Assembly (NCBI RefSeq): GCF_017848315.1
Contig: NZ_JAFKEC010000027.1
Span: 1 to 64,000 of the forward strand
Direction: 5' to 3'
Length of the DNA stretch: 64,000 nt
DNA from: Pseudomonas palmensis
Lineage (GTDB): Bacteria; Pseudomonadota; Gammaproteobacteria; Pseudomonadales; Pseudomonadaceae
The notes beneath the pieces are model-generated. The model searched no databases and was not told the origin of the DNA. It saw only the letters and a list, made by a program, of their open reading frames with translations. Positions 1 through 7,727 of the stretch are shown in pieces (the stretch's first letter is position 1; each line of letters starts with the position of its first letter). The translations under genes were made by a program, and so were the position numbers.

Positions 1-35
1 CGCAACAAAGTCGATGGCCCGCCCCAGGCAATAAA

Positions 36-48
36 AACAACAAAGGAG
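36..48 (+). promoter_or_regulatory. Crc/Hfq-type AANAANAA motif overlapping the yjcH ribosome binding site
   Basis: AACAACAA at 36-43 matches the catabolite-activity motif AANAANAA and runs into the Shine-Dalgarno AAAGGAG (42-48), 8 bases before the yjcH start. In Pseudomonas, Hfq with Crc binds such A-rich leaders and blocks translation while preferred carbon sources are present. Control of acetate uptake by this route is inferred. Confidence 0.6.
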
Positions 49-56
49 CCCCACCC

Positions 57-383
57 ATGACGCACGCCCCAACCGATCACGCGCAGAGTTGCGACCGCAT
101 CCGCGCCAACCCCAAATTCCAGCAACTGGTGCGCACCCGATCGCGCCTGGCCTGGTCACTCAGCGCCGCAGTGCTGGGTGCCTACTACCTGTTCATGCTG
201 GTGGTGGCGTTCTACCCGCAGGTGCTGCACACACCGCTGGGGGACGGTCGCCAACTGACCCTCGGCATTCCCGTGGCCTCGGCACTGATCGTGCTGTCGT
301 GGCTGCTGACCGGCTGGTACGTGCGCAGCGCCAATACCCGCTTCGACAGCCTCAGCGCACAGGTACTGGAGGAGTCGAAATGA
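57..383 (+). CDS. yjcH: DUF485 inner-membrane protein YjcH, ActP partner
   Basis: A 108-aa protein of the DUF485 (YjcH) family, which is nearly always encoded directly upstream of the acetate symporter ActP. Two hydrophobic segments, at about residues 38-55 and 72-88, are joined by a short polar loop, so it is a small inner-membrane protein. Its biochemical role is not established; an accessory role for ActP is inferred from gene order. The stop codon overlaps the actP start (ATGA at 380-383), implying translational coupling. The start has a strong AAAGGAG ribosome binding site 8 bases upstream. Confidence 0.9.
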   Translation: MTHAPTDHAQSCDRIRANPKFQQLVRTRSRLAWSLSAAVLGAYYLFMLVVAFYPQVLHTPLGDGRQLTLGIPVASALIVLSWLLTGWYVRSANTRFDSLSAQVLEESK

Positions 384-2038
384 ACCGCACCGCACTGCTA
401 GTGCTGAGCAGCCTGCTGCTGACCCCGGCGGCTTTCGCGGCGCCGCTGGTGGCCGACAAACAACCGGTCAACCTGCACGCCATCGCGATGTTCTTCGTGT
501 TCGTGCTGGGCACCCTGGCGATCACCTGGTGGGCCGCGCGCCAGACCCGCTCCACCTCCGACTTCTACACCGCCGGCGGCGGCATCAGCGGTTTCCAGAA
601 CGGCCTGGCGATTGCCGGCGACTACATGTCGGCGGCCACCCTGCTGGGCCTGTCGAGCCTGGTGTTCGCCAAGGGCTACGACGGCTTCATCTACACCGTG
701 GCGTTCTTCGTCGGCTGGCCGATCATCACCTTCCTGATGGCCGAGCGCCTGCGCAACCTGGGGCGCTACACCTTTGCCGACATCGTGTCGTACCGCCTGG
801 ACCAGACCCGCATCCGCACCTTCGCCGCCTTCGGCTCGCTGACCGTGGTGTGCTGCTACCTGGTGGTGCAGATGGTGGGTGCCGGGCAACTGATCAAGCT
901 GCTGTTCGGCCTGGACTACAGCACCGCCGTGATGGTGGTGGGCGCCCTGATGCTGGTGTACGTGATCTTCGGCGGCATGATCGCCACCACCTGGGTGCAG
1001 ATCATCAAGGCCGTGCTGTTGCTGGCCGGTGGCACCACCCTGGCGCTGCTGGCCATGGCCGAGTTCGGTTTCAGCCTGGAAACCCTGGCCAGTCGCGCAG
1101 TGAACGTGCACAGCACAGGCTGGAGCATCATGGGCCCCGGCTCGATGCTGGCCGACCCGATCAACGCCGCGTCGCTGTCGCTGGGGCTGGTGTTCGGCAT
1201 CGCCGGGCTGCCGCATATCCTGATGCGCTTTTTCACCGTGCCCAACGCCAAGGAAGCACGCAAGTCGGTGTTCTACGCCACCGGCTTCATCGGTTTCTTC
1301 TTTCTGGTGGTGATGGTGCTGGGCTACGCGGCCATCGTCATCGTCGGCACCGACCCGCAGTTCTACGTGGACGGCGACCTCAAGGGCGCGCTGATCGGTG
1401 GCGGCAACATGGTCGCCATGCACCTTGCAAAGGCAGTGGGCGGCAACCTGTTCCTGGGCTTCCTGTCGGCGGTGGCCTTCGCCACCATTCTCGCGGTGGT
1501 GTCGGGCCTGGCACTGGCCGGTGCGTCGGCCATCTCCCATGACCTCTACGCCACCGTGTGGAAAAAGGGCACCGCCAGCGAAAAGGACGAGATGCGCGTG
1601 ACCCGTATCGCCACCGTCGGCCTGGGCATCATCGCGATCCTGCTGGGCATCCTGTTCGAGAAGCAGAACGTGGCCTTCCTGGTGGGCCTGACCTTCGGTA
1701 TCGCCGCCTCCACCAACTTCCCGGTGCTGATCATGGCCATGTACTGGAAAGGCCTGACCACCCGCGGCGCGCTGGCCGGCGGCTTTGCCGGGCTGATCAC
1801 CGCGCTGGGGCTGGTGATCCTGTCGCCGGCGGTGTGGGTGTCGGTGCTGGGCAACGCCCAGGCGATCTACCCCTATGACCATCCGGCACTGTTTTCCATG
1901 CCGCTGGCGTTCCTGGTCACGGTGATTGTGTCCAGGCTCGACCGCAGCGCCCGCGCAGCCCGCGAACGTGCCGCCTTCGACGACCAGTTCGTGCGCGCAC
2001 AGACTGGCCTGGGCGCCGCCACCGCCGTCAGCCACTGA
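380..2038 (+). CDS. actP: cation/acetate symporter ActP
   Basis: A 552-aa sodium:solute symporter family (SSSF) protein that imports acetate and other short monocarboxylates with a cation. The N-terminus is a cleavable signal ending near TPAAFA-AP, as in other ActP proteins. It is followed by about 13 hydrophobic helices and the family segments [13 protein letters not shown] and [11 protein letters not shown]. Full length for the family. The ATG at 380 overlaps the yjcH stop by four bases, so the pair is an operon. A stable GC-rich hairpin follows the stop codon. An A-rich Crc/Hfq motif ahead of yjcH suggests catabolite repression of the operon. Confidence 0.95.
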   Translation: MNRTALLVLSSLLLTPAAFAAPLVADKQPVNLHAIAMFFVFVLGTLAITWWAARQTRSTSDFYTAGGGISGFQNGLAIAGDYMSAATLLGLSSLVFAKGYDGFIYTVAFFVGWPIITFLMAERLRNLGRYTFADIVSYRLDQTRIRTFAAFGSLTVVCCYLVVQMVGAGQLIKLLFGLDYSTAVMVVGALMLVYVIFGGMIATTWVQIIKAVLLLAGGTTLALLAMAEFGFSLETLASRAVNVHSTGWSIMGPGSMLADPINAASLSLGLVFGIAGLPHILMRFFTVPNAKEARKSVFYATGFIGFFFLVVMVLGYAAIVIVGTDPQFYVDGDLKGALIGGGNMVAMHLAKAVGGNLFLGFLSAVAFATILAVVSGLALAGASAISHDLYATVWKKGTASEKDEMRVTRIATVGLGIIAILLGILFEKQNVAFLVGLTFGIAASTNFPVLIMAMYWKGLTTRGALAGGFAGLITALGLVILSPAVWVSVLGNAQAIYPYDHPALFSMPLAFLVTVIVSRLDRSARAARERAAFDDQFVRAQTGLGAATAVSH

Positions 2039-2055
2039 ACCACTGCAACCCCTGT

Positions 2056-2079
2056 CACGGGCCGCTACGGCGGCCCGTG
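2056..2079 (+). terminator. 10-bp stem-loop with TACG tetraloop after actP
   Basis: CACGGGCCGC (2056-2065) pairs perfectly with GCGGCCCGTG (2070-2079) around TACG; C(UACG)G is an exceptionally stable RNA loop. There is no T-run, so it may terminate weakly, or stabilise the actP 3' end and separate its expression from oprD. Confidence 0.6.
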
Positions 2080-2102
2080 CGGGCATCGCTGCACCTCATA
2101 AA

Positions 2103-2110
2103 AACAAAAA
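2103..2110 (+). promoter_or_regulatory. Crc/Hfq-type AANAANAA motif before oprD
   Basis: The A-rich leader contains AACAAAAA (2103-2110), matching AANAANAA, immediately before the AGAGGA ribosome binding site (2111-2116) of the porin gene. It resembles the yjcH leader, pointing to shared catabolite repression of the two uptake genes. Inferred from motif and position only. Confidence 0.55.
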
Positions 2111-2122
2111 AGAGGATTTACC

Positions 2123-3391
2123 ATGCACCGCACTTTCCCACCGTTCAGCCTTGGCCTGCTGGCCACGGCAACACTCGCCGGCGTTTGCAGCACGGCCAAC
2201 GCGGCCTTTGTCGATGACAGCAAGGCCAGCGTGGAACTGCGCAACTTCTACTTCAACCGCGACTTTCGCCAGCACGAGGCCCCGCAGTCCAAGGCCGAGG
2301 AATGGGCCCAGGGCTTTGTGCTGCGCTACGAGTCCGGCTTTACCGAGGGCACCCTGGGCGTTGGGGTGGACGCCATCGGCCTGCTCGGGCTCAAGCTCGA
2401 TTCCAGCCTCGAACGCAGTGGTAGCGGCCTGCTGCAGCGTGACCGCGAGGCACCGCGCCGTGCCCAGGGCGAATACAGCGAGCTGGGCCTGACCGCCAAG
2501 GTGCGCGCCAGTCACAGCGTGTTGAAGGTCGGCACCCTGATACCCAGGCTGCCGGTGCTGATGCCAAACGACTCGCGACTGTTGCCGCAGACCTTTTCCG
2601 GCGGGCAGTTGAACGTGCAGGAGCTGGAGAACCTGAACCTCGACATCGGCCGGCTGCGCCAGGTCAACCAGCGCGACTCCACCGACTACGAGGACATGGG
2701 CGTGACCACGGGCGCGGCAAAAAACATCGTGGCCCGGCGCAGCGACAGCGATCGCTTCGACTTCGCCAGCCTTAGCTACAAGTGGACCGACAGCCTGAGC
2801 ACCAGCTACAGCTACGGTGCGCTCGACAACCTCTACCGCCAGCACTTCGTGGGCCTGAACCACACCTGGGCGCTGGGTGAGGGGCAGTCGCTCAAAAGCG
2901 ATATCCGGTTCGCCCGCTCCAGCGACGACGGCGCCAGCAACGTCGACAACAAGGCGCTGGGGGCGATGTTCACCTATGGCATACAGGGCCACGCCTTCGG
3001 TGTGGGCTACCAGCGCATGCGCGGCGACACCGGCTTTGCCTACCTCAACGGCGCCGATGCCTACCTGGTGAACTTCGTGCAGATCGGCGACTTCGCCAAC
3101 AAGGACGAAACCTCGTGGCAGGCCCGCTACGACTTCAACTTCGCCAGCGTGGGCCTGCCGGGGCTGACCTTCATGACCCGCTACCTGCGCGGCGACGGCA
3201 TCGACCTGGGTGCGGGGCGGCCCGATGGCAAGGAGTGGGAGCGCGACACCGATATCGGCTACGTGGTGCAAAGCGGCCCGCTGAAAAACGTCGGCGTGAA
3301 GTGGCGAAACGCCACGGTACGCTCCACGCATTTCGGCAACGACCTGGACGAGAACCGGCTGATCCTGTCGTACACCGTTGCACTCTGGTAA
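2123..3391 (+). CDS. OprD-family outer-membrane porin
   Basis: A 422-aa porin of the OprD/Occ family of Pseudomonas, which passes small carboxylates or basic amino acids through the outer membrane. A signal peptide ends near CSTANA-AF. The mature part carries the typical OprD opening (DDSKASVELRNFYFNRDF) and alternating beta-strand pattern, and ends in ILSYTVALW with a C-terminal aromatic residue as required for outer-membrane insertion. The substrate cannot be read from the sequence. Its place after yjcH-actP, and the similar A-rich leader, suggest it feeds a short carboxylate to ActP, which is inference. The ATG at 2123 has an AGAGGA ribosome binding site. Confidence 0.9.
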   Translation: MHRTFPPFSLGLLATATLAGVCSTANAAFVDDSKASVELRNFYFNRDFRQHEAPQSKAEEWAQGFVLRYESGFTEGTLGVGVDAIGLLGLKLDSSLERSGSGLLQRDREAPRRAQGEYSELGLTAKVRASHSVLKVGTLIPRLPVLMPNDSRLLPQTFSGGQLNVQELENLNLDIGRLRQVNQRDSTDYEDMGVTTGAAKNIVARRSDSDRFDFASLSYKWTDSLSTSYSYGALDNLYRQHFVGLNHTWALGEGQSLKSDIRFARSSDDGASNVDNKALGAMFTYGIQGHAFGVGYQRMRGDTGFAYLNGADAYLVNFVQIGDFANKDETSWQARYDFNFASVGLPGLTFMTRYLRGDGIDLGAGRPDGKEWERDTDIGYVVQSGPLKNVGVKWRNATVRSTHFGNDLDENRLILSYTVALW

Positions 3392-3496
3392 TTGAACATT
3401 GGCCATTCGGCGATAACACTCAGGCGTTGCTCGTGGTCCAGAGGGCAACGTCTGACGTCATCAAGCGACGAACAACTGGAAGTCGCGCTTGAAAAA

Positions 3497-3511
3497 GTCC
3501 CACCTTGGGAC
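3497..3511. promoter_or_regulatory. palindromic putative operator of higBA
   Basis: GTCCCA-CCT-TGGGAC is a perfect inverted repeat ending 14 bases before the higB start. HigA antitoxins are Xre-type DNA-binding proteins that repress their own promoter through short palindromes, so this is the best operator candidate. The rest of the gap after oprD (3392-3525) shows no gene. Confidence 0.6.
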
Positions 3512-3525
3512 CAGAATGGGGCCTT

Positions 3526-3828
3526 ATGAGAATCATTGCCATCAGTCACCTGAAAGCATTTTCCGAGAAGCATCCTGCATCCAAGCAACCCTTGCTCTCA
3601 TGGATTGACGAAGCCAGGCAGGCAAGATGGTCCACGCCTGCGGATATCAAGGCGCAGTTCGGCAATGCCAGCATCCTCAAAAGTCGCAGAGTGGTGTTCA
3701 ATATCAAAGGCAATGACTATCGGATCGTGGCTGCCGTGGCCTATCGCTTCGAAGCCATCTACATCAAGTTTGTCGGTACTCACGAACAATACGATGGCAT
3801 TGACGCCGACACCGTTGAGATGGAGTGA
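3526..3828 (+). CDS. higB: HigB-type mRNA interferase toxin
   Basis: A 100-aa protein of the HigB_toxin family (COG4680), related to RelE, which cleaves mRNA on the ribosome. The family core is visible: MRIIAISHLKAFSEKHP at the start, W-S-T-P-A-D-I-K near the middle, then RVVFNIKGNDYRIVA and a C-terminal IYIKFVGTHEQYD strand with the usual His. The ATG at 3526 was chosen because family members begin MRIIA; an in-frame ATG seven codons upstream (3505) lies across the palindromic operator. It is toxin-first, four bases before higA, as in E. coli YgjN/YgjM. Composition is less G+C-rich than the neighbours, fitting horizontal gain. Confidence 0.9.
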   Translation: MRIIAISHLKAFSEKHPASKQPLLSWIDEARQARWSTPADIKAQFGNASILKSRRVVFNIKGNDYRIVAAVAYRFEAIYIKFVGTHEQYDGIDADTVEME

Positions 3829-3832
3829 TCCT

Positions 3833-4222
3833 GTGAACATTCACCCAATTCATACCGAGCAGGACTACAAGGCCGCGTTGAACGCAGTGTCCGAGCTGTT
3901 CGACAACGAGCCGGAACCCGGCACGCCCGAAGGTGATTACTTCGATGTCATGGTCACGCTGATAGAGGCGTATGAGACCAAGCAGTTTCCGCTCGACCTG
4001 CCCGACCCCATCGAGGCTATTCGCTTCAGAATGGAGCAGTCCGGCCTGAGCGCCGCCGACCTGGTACCGGCAATCGGCCGGAAGAACCGGGTCTACGAAG
4101 TACTCAATGGAACGAGAGCGCTGACACTGCCGATGATATGGCGGTTGCACGAAATGTTCGGAATTCCGGCGCAAAGTCTGATAAAACCTCGACAAGTACA
4201 GGGCGTCGACACTACACGTTGA
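3833..4222 (+). CDS. higA: HigA-type antitoxin, Xre-family HTH
   Basis: A 129-aa antitoxin of the COG5499 family that pairs with HigB. The acidic N-terminal half (NIHPIHTEQDYKAALNAVSE) is the toxin-binding part. The C-terminal half holds a helix-turn-helix around residues 65-115 (AIRFRMEQSGLSAADLVPAIG, then VYEVLNGTRALTLPMIWRL). The start is a GTG at 3833, four bases after the higB stop; no ATG in this frame gives a complete family N-terminus. It should neutralise HigB and repress the operon through the palindrome at 3497-3511. Confidence 0.88.
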   Translation: MNIHPIHTEQDYKAALNAVSELFDNEPEPGTPEGDYFDVMVTLIEAYETKQFPLDLPDPIEAIRFRMEQSGLSAADLVPAIGRKNRVYEVLNGTRALTLPMIWRLHEMFGIPAQSLIKPRQVQGVDTTR

Positions 4223-4259
4223 CTGCTTGCGCAGCGCTATCGAGCCAGGGAGGCCCGGC

Positions 4260-4964
4260 ATGTTTCACGTTCTGTTCCACCGCTTTCCTCTTGCCCTTGC
4301 CCTGAGCGCCCTGCTCGTCGCCTGCGTGCCCTACCCGCGAGAGCGCCCGGCCTATGCCGACCTGTGCGAGTCGCACCAGGTGTTCGAGGTGCCGACCGCG
4401 CACGGGGTCAAGACCTTCTACCTGTACACCTACCTCTACGACCATGCGCTGATGTGGAGAGATCGACCCTACACGCAGGGTTACTTCAGCGTGCCCCACG
4501 GCTCGCCACAGCGCGAGTTCTACGTGCAGGTGATCGGCTTCAACAAGAATCGCCAGCAGCCTCTCAAGGCAGGGTCGGGCGAAGCGCCCATCCCCATGCT
4601 GTACGACAGCCGCAAGGCCTACCTGACCTTCGAGAATGGCCAGCGCCTGGCGGCCCGCCCGGACCTTTACCTGGGCGCGTTGAACAACGACTTCCCGCTT
4701 TCGGGCAAGGACTACGTGCGCCCCTCGCCGTTCGACATCAACAGTGACGAGGTGCACCGGCGCATTCCCAAGCTCACCAACAACAGCCGCTATGGCTCGG
4801 TCTACGTCGCGTTCAACACCCCGGACTTCAACGCCGACGCCAAGTGGACGATCAACCTGGGCACGTTGGAAATCGACGGGCAGTCGGTTACTGTGGCCCC
4901 ACTGCAACTGTGCCACCACCCGAAAAAATCCTGGATCGGCGTCGAGCCGTTGATGCGGCCCTGA
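4260..4964 (+). CDS. putative lipoprotein of unknown function
   Basis: A 234-aa protein of unrecognised family. The first 22 residues form a signal peptide ending in the lipobox L-V-A-C, so lipidation and membrane anchoring are predicted. The mature part is rich in Tyr and Phe (KTFYLYTYLYDHALMW) and has two late Cys positions but no catalytic motif that I recognise. The ATG at 4260 was preferred over one 11 codons earlier because it leaves a canonical signal peptide. It lies between higA and the DUF294 gene, 38 bases before the latter. It may be a separate acquisition like higBA, or part of the surrounding transport block. Confidence 0.75.
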   Translation: MFHVLFHRFPLALALSALLVACVPYPRERPAYADLCESHQVFEVPTAHGVKTFYLYTYLYDHALMWRDRPYTQGYFSVPHGSPQREFYVQVIGFNKNRQQPLKAGSGEAPIPMLYDSRKAYLTFENGQRLAARPDLYLGALNNDFPLSGKDYVRPSPFDINSDEVHRRIPKLTNNSRYGSVYVAFNTPDFNADAKWTINLGTLEIDGQSVTVAPLQLCHHPKKSWIGVEPLMRP

Positions 4965-5002
4965 GCCCCGGTCCACTTCACGCCCACATTCAGCGAGGTT
5001 GC

Positions 5003-6880
5003 ATGCAGATCGAGCTTCTGGAGGTTCGCGATCACCTCCACCGTTTCGCCCCTTTCGACGCCCTGCCCGAAGAAACCCTCAACGGCATTGCGCCACGTAT
5101 CCAGGTGAGCTATTTCAAGGCCGGCAGCACCATCCTGGAAGCAGGCGCCAGCATCCAGGACCTGCACTACGTGCGCAGTGGTGCGGTGGAGATCTACCGG
5201 CGCAACGGCGAGCTCTACAACCGCCTGGGCGAAGGCGACATCTTCGGCCAGGCCGGGTTGCTGCGCAGCAACAAGGTGCGCTTTCCGGCCAAGGCGCTGG
5301 AAGACAGCCTGATCTACTTCATTCCGGCAGACCTGTTTGCCGAACTGTGCGAGCAGCACGACAGCTTTGCCGAGTTCGTCGAGGCCGAAGGGCATTCGCG
5401 CCTCAAGTCCGCTGTCGAAGGCCAGGGCCGCGCCAGCGAGCTGATCCAGCTCAAGGCACGCACCCTGCTCTCGCGCAGCCTGGTGTGGGTGAGCCAGGAC
5501 ACTTCGATTCTGGACGCGGCGCGCCTGATGGCCGCCGAAAGCGTGTCGTGCGTGGCAGTGGTCGAACCGGTACCGGATGCCCCCGACAGACTGCTGGGGC
5601 TGGTCACCGACCGGGACCTGCGCACCCGCGTGCTGGCCGCCGACCTCAGCAGCAGCCTGCCCATCAGCACGGTGATGTCGAGCGATCCGGTGGTGATCCA
5701 GGCCAACGACTCGGTGTTCGAAGCCATGCTGTGCATGCTGCGGCGCAACATCCACCACCTGCCGGTGGTGCACAAGGGCCGCACGCTGGGGCTGATCAAC
5801 CTGTCGAACATCATCCGCCACGAGTCCCAGAGCAGCCTGCACCTGGTCAACAGCATCTCCAACCAGAACAGCGTGGCCGGCCTGCGCTCGCTGCTGCGCG
5901 ACCTGCGCGGCACCTATGTGCGCATGGTGCGCGATGGCGCCACCGCGCACATGATCGGCAGCGCGATTTCCGGCATCGGGCGCGCCTTCACCCAGCGCCT
6001 GCTGGAACTGGCCGAACGCGACCTGGGCCCGCCGCCGGTGCCGTACTGCTTCATGGCGCTGGGCTCGATGGCGCGGGACGAACAGTTGCTGGTCACCGAC
6101 CAGGACAACGCCCTGGTGCTGGACGACAGCTTCGACCCGGTGCAGCACGACGCCTACTTCCTCAAACTCGCCACCTTCGTCAGCGACGGCCTGGCCGCGT
6201 GCGGCTACAGCTACTGCAAGGGCGGGATCATGGCCACCAACGACCAGTGGCGCCAGCCGCTGCGGGTATGGAAGGGCTACTTCACCCAGTGGATCGACAA
6301 ACCCAACGCGGCCACCCTGCTCAACAGCAGCATCTTCTTCGACCTCGACGGGGTGTATGGCCAGCTGGAACTGGTGGAAACCCTCAAGACCCTGTGCGCG
6401 AAGAAGTCCAGCGCCAGCCCCGCCTTTCTTACCGCCATGGCGCGCAATGCACTGAACCGTACGCCGCCGCTGGGGTTCTTCCGCACCTTCGTGATGGAAA
6501 CCGACGGCCGCCAGAAACAGATCATCAATCTCAAGGGCCGCGGCACCGCACCGCTCACCGACCTGATTCGCGTACATGCCCTGGCCTGCGCCAGTACCGC
6601 GCAGAACTCGGTCGAGCGCCTGGAAGCCATCAGCGCCACCAAGCTGATGCAGCCGGCGGCCATCGAGCACCTGCGTTATGCGCTGGAGTTCCTGTCGATG
6701 GTGCGCATTCGGCACCAGGTGGACGCCCTCGAAAACGGCCAGCAGCCGGACAACTACATCGAGCCCGAGCGCTTCTCCAGCAGCGAGCGACACAACCTCA
6801 AGGAAGCGTTCCAGGTGCTGAGCCATGCGCAGAAGTTCCTGCGCTTTCGCTACCCTGGCATCGTGCGGCACTCGCGATGA
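5003..6880 (+). CDS. cNMP-binding/CBS/DUF294 nucleotidyltransferase-like signalling protein
   Basis: A 625-aa cytoplasmic protein with four parts: a cyclic-nucleotide-binding fold (about 15-125), a pair of CBS domains (about 155-275), a DUF294 nucleotidyltransferase-like domain (about 290-420; GSMARDE at 354-360 and TDQDNA at 365-370 resemble the GlnD active site), and a C-terminal DUF294 helical domain. The family is commonly encoded beside actP and a DnaQ-like exonuclease, as here. It is thought to sense adenine nucleotides and possibly modify a partner; no substrate is known to me. The ATG at 5003 has GCGAGG upstream. The stop overlaps the next start (ATGA). Confidence 0.88.
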   Translation: MQIELLEVRDHLHRFAPFDALPEETLNGIAPRIQVSYFKAGSTILEAGASIQDLHYVRSGAVEIYRRNGELYNRLGEGDIFGQAGLLRSNKVRFPAKALEDSLIYFIPADLFAELCEQHDSFAEFVEAEGHSRLKSAVEGQGRASELIQLKARTLLSRSLVWVSQDTSILDAARLMAAESVSCVAVVEPVPDAPDRLLGLVTDRDLRTRVLAADLSSSLPISTVMSSDPVVIQANDSVFEAMLCMLRRNIHHLPVVHKGRTLGLINLSNIIRHESQSSLHLVNSISNQNSVAGLRSLLRDLRGTYVRMVRDGATAHMIGSAISGIGRAFTQRLLELAERDLGPPPVPYCFMALGSMARDEQLLVTDQDNALVLDDSFDPVQHDAYFLKLATFVSDGLAACGYSYCKGGIMATNDQWRQPLRVWKGYFTQWIDKPNAATLLNSSIFFDLDGVYGQLELVETLKTLCAKKSSASPAFLTAMARNALNRTPPLGFFRTFVMETDGRQKQIINLKGRGTAPLTDLIRVHALACASTAQNSVERLEAISATKLMQPAAIEHLRYALEFLSMVRIRHQVDALENGQQPDNYIEPERFSSSERHNLKEAFQVLSHAQKFLRFRYPGIVRHSR

Positions 6881-7587
6881 AGCCGCGTGGTATCGACCGT
6901 ATCGACTGGGCAACGCGCTTTCAGGCATTGGCAGCCCAGGCGCGCAACCCGCTGCTGAAGAACTTCTATGCCGCCGGCGTGGTTCCGGCTGGCACTCCCC
7001 TGGAGCAGGTGCCGTTGCTGGCGCTGGATGTGGAAACCACCGGGCTGGATGCGCAGAAGGATGCCATTGTCAGCATTGGCCTGATGCCCTTCACCCTGCA
7101 GCGCATCCGCTGCGCCGAGGCGCGCTACTGGGTGGTGAAACCGCGCACCGAACTGAGCGACGAGTCGGTGACCTTCCACCACATCACCCACAGCGACATC
7201 CGCCATGCGCCCACCCTGCCCCATGTGCTCAACGCGTTGCTGGGGGCCATGGCCGGGCATGTGATGGTGGTGCATTACCGCAACCTGGAACGCGGGTTTC
7301 TCGACAATGCGGTGCGACGACACCTGGGTGAGGGGTTGGAGTTTCCGGTGATCGACACCATGCAGCTGGAAGCACTGCTGCACCGTGGCAAACGCAGTTG
7401 GCGGGACCGCCTGCTGCGCCGGCCGCCAGCCTCGATACGCCTGGCCGACAGCCGCGCGCGCTATCACCTGCCGCCGTATCACGCGCACCATGCCCTGACC
7501 GATGCGTTGGCCACGGCCGAGCTGTTGCAGGCCCAGGTGGCACATCGGTTCGAAGCGGGAATGGAAATCGGGCGGCTGTGGGATTGA
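6877..7587 (+). CDS. DnaQ-like 3'-5' exonuclease
   Basis: A 236-aa exonuclease of the DEDDh superfamily (DNA polymerase III epsilon-like). Exo I is LALDVETTGLD with Asp51 and Glu53. Exo II includes HYRNLERGFLDNAV, and the C-terminal YHAHHALTDALATAEL gives the His and Asp of Exo III. The first 45 residues precede the nuclease fold. The start overlaps the DUF294 stop by four bases, so the two are translated together. This pair recurs next to actP in many proteobacteria, but its purpose is unclear. It is not the replicative DnaQ, which is encoded with rnhA elsewhere. Confidence 0.88.
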   Translation: MKPRGIDRIDWATRFQALAAQARNPLLKNFYAAGVVPAGTPLEQVPLLALDVETTGLDAQKDAIVSIGLMPFTLQRIRCAEARYWVVKPRTELSDESVTFHHITHSDIRHAPTLPHVLNALLGAMAGHVMVVHYRNLERGFLDNAVRRHLGEGLEFPVIDTMQLEALLHRGKRSWRDRLLRRPPASIRLADSRARYHLPPYHAHHALTDALATAELLQAQVAHRFEAGMEIGRLWD

Positions 7588-7612
7588 ACGCCAGCAAACT
7601 GGCTTTGTGCAG

Positions 7613-7692
7613 AAGCCAGCCTTGCTGGCGATGCCCGGCTACGCCGGGCCAGGGGCGCCATGCACGCCATCGCCGGCAAGGCCGGCTGCTAC
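7613..7692. repeat. REP-like inverted repeat pair
   Basis: Two degenerate REP units (GCCAGCCTTGCTGGCG at 7615-7630 and CGCCGGCAAGGCCGGC at 7671-7686) face each other around a GCCCGGCTACGCCGGGC hairpin in the gap between two convergent genes. This is the intergenic repeat type of the P. putida group. Confidence 0.75.
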
Positions 7693-7727
7693 GCCCCCCA
7701 CAATAAAGTTGCTGCGCCGGGCGGGCT

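Noticed and set aside
398..2086. Long minus-strand open frame of over 500 codons opposite actP
   Set aside because: It is a shadow of the G+C-rich third codon positions; the product is His/Gln/Gly-rich with no family pattern, while actP on the plus strand is complete.
3392..3525. Possible terminator from CGTTGC and GCAACG after oprD
   Set aside because: The pair is too far apart and there is no T-run; the better-defined palindrome at 3497-3511 fits a higBA operator.
4802..6928. Minus-strand open frame of about 700 codons opposite the DUF294 gene
   Set aside because: Antisense shadow; the plus strand encodes recognisable cNMP, CBS and DUF294 domains.
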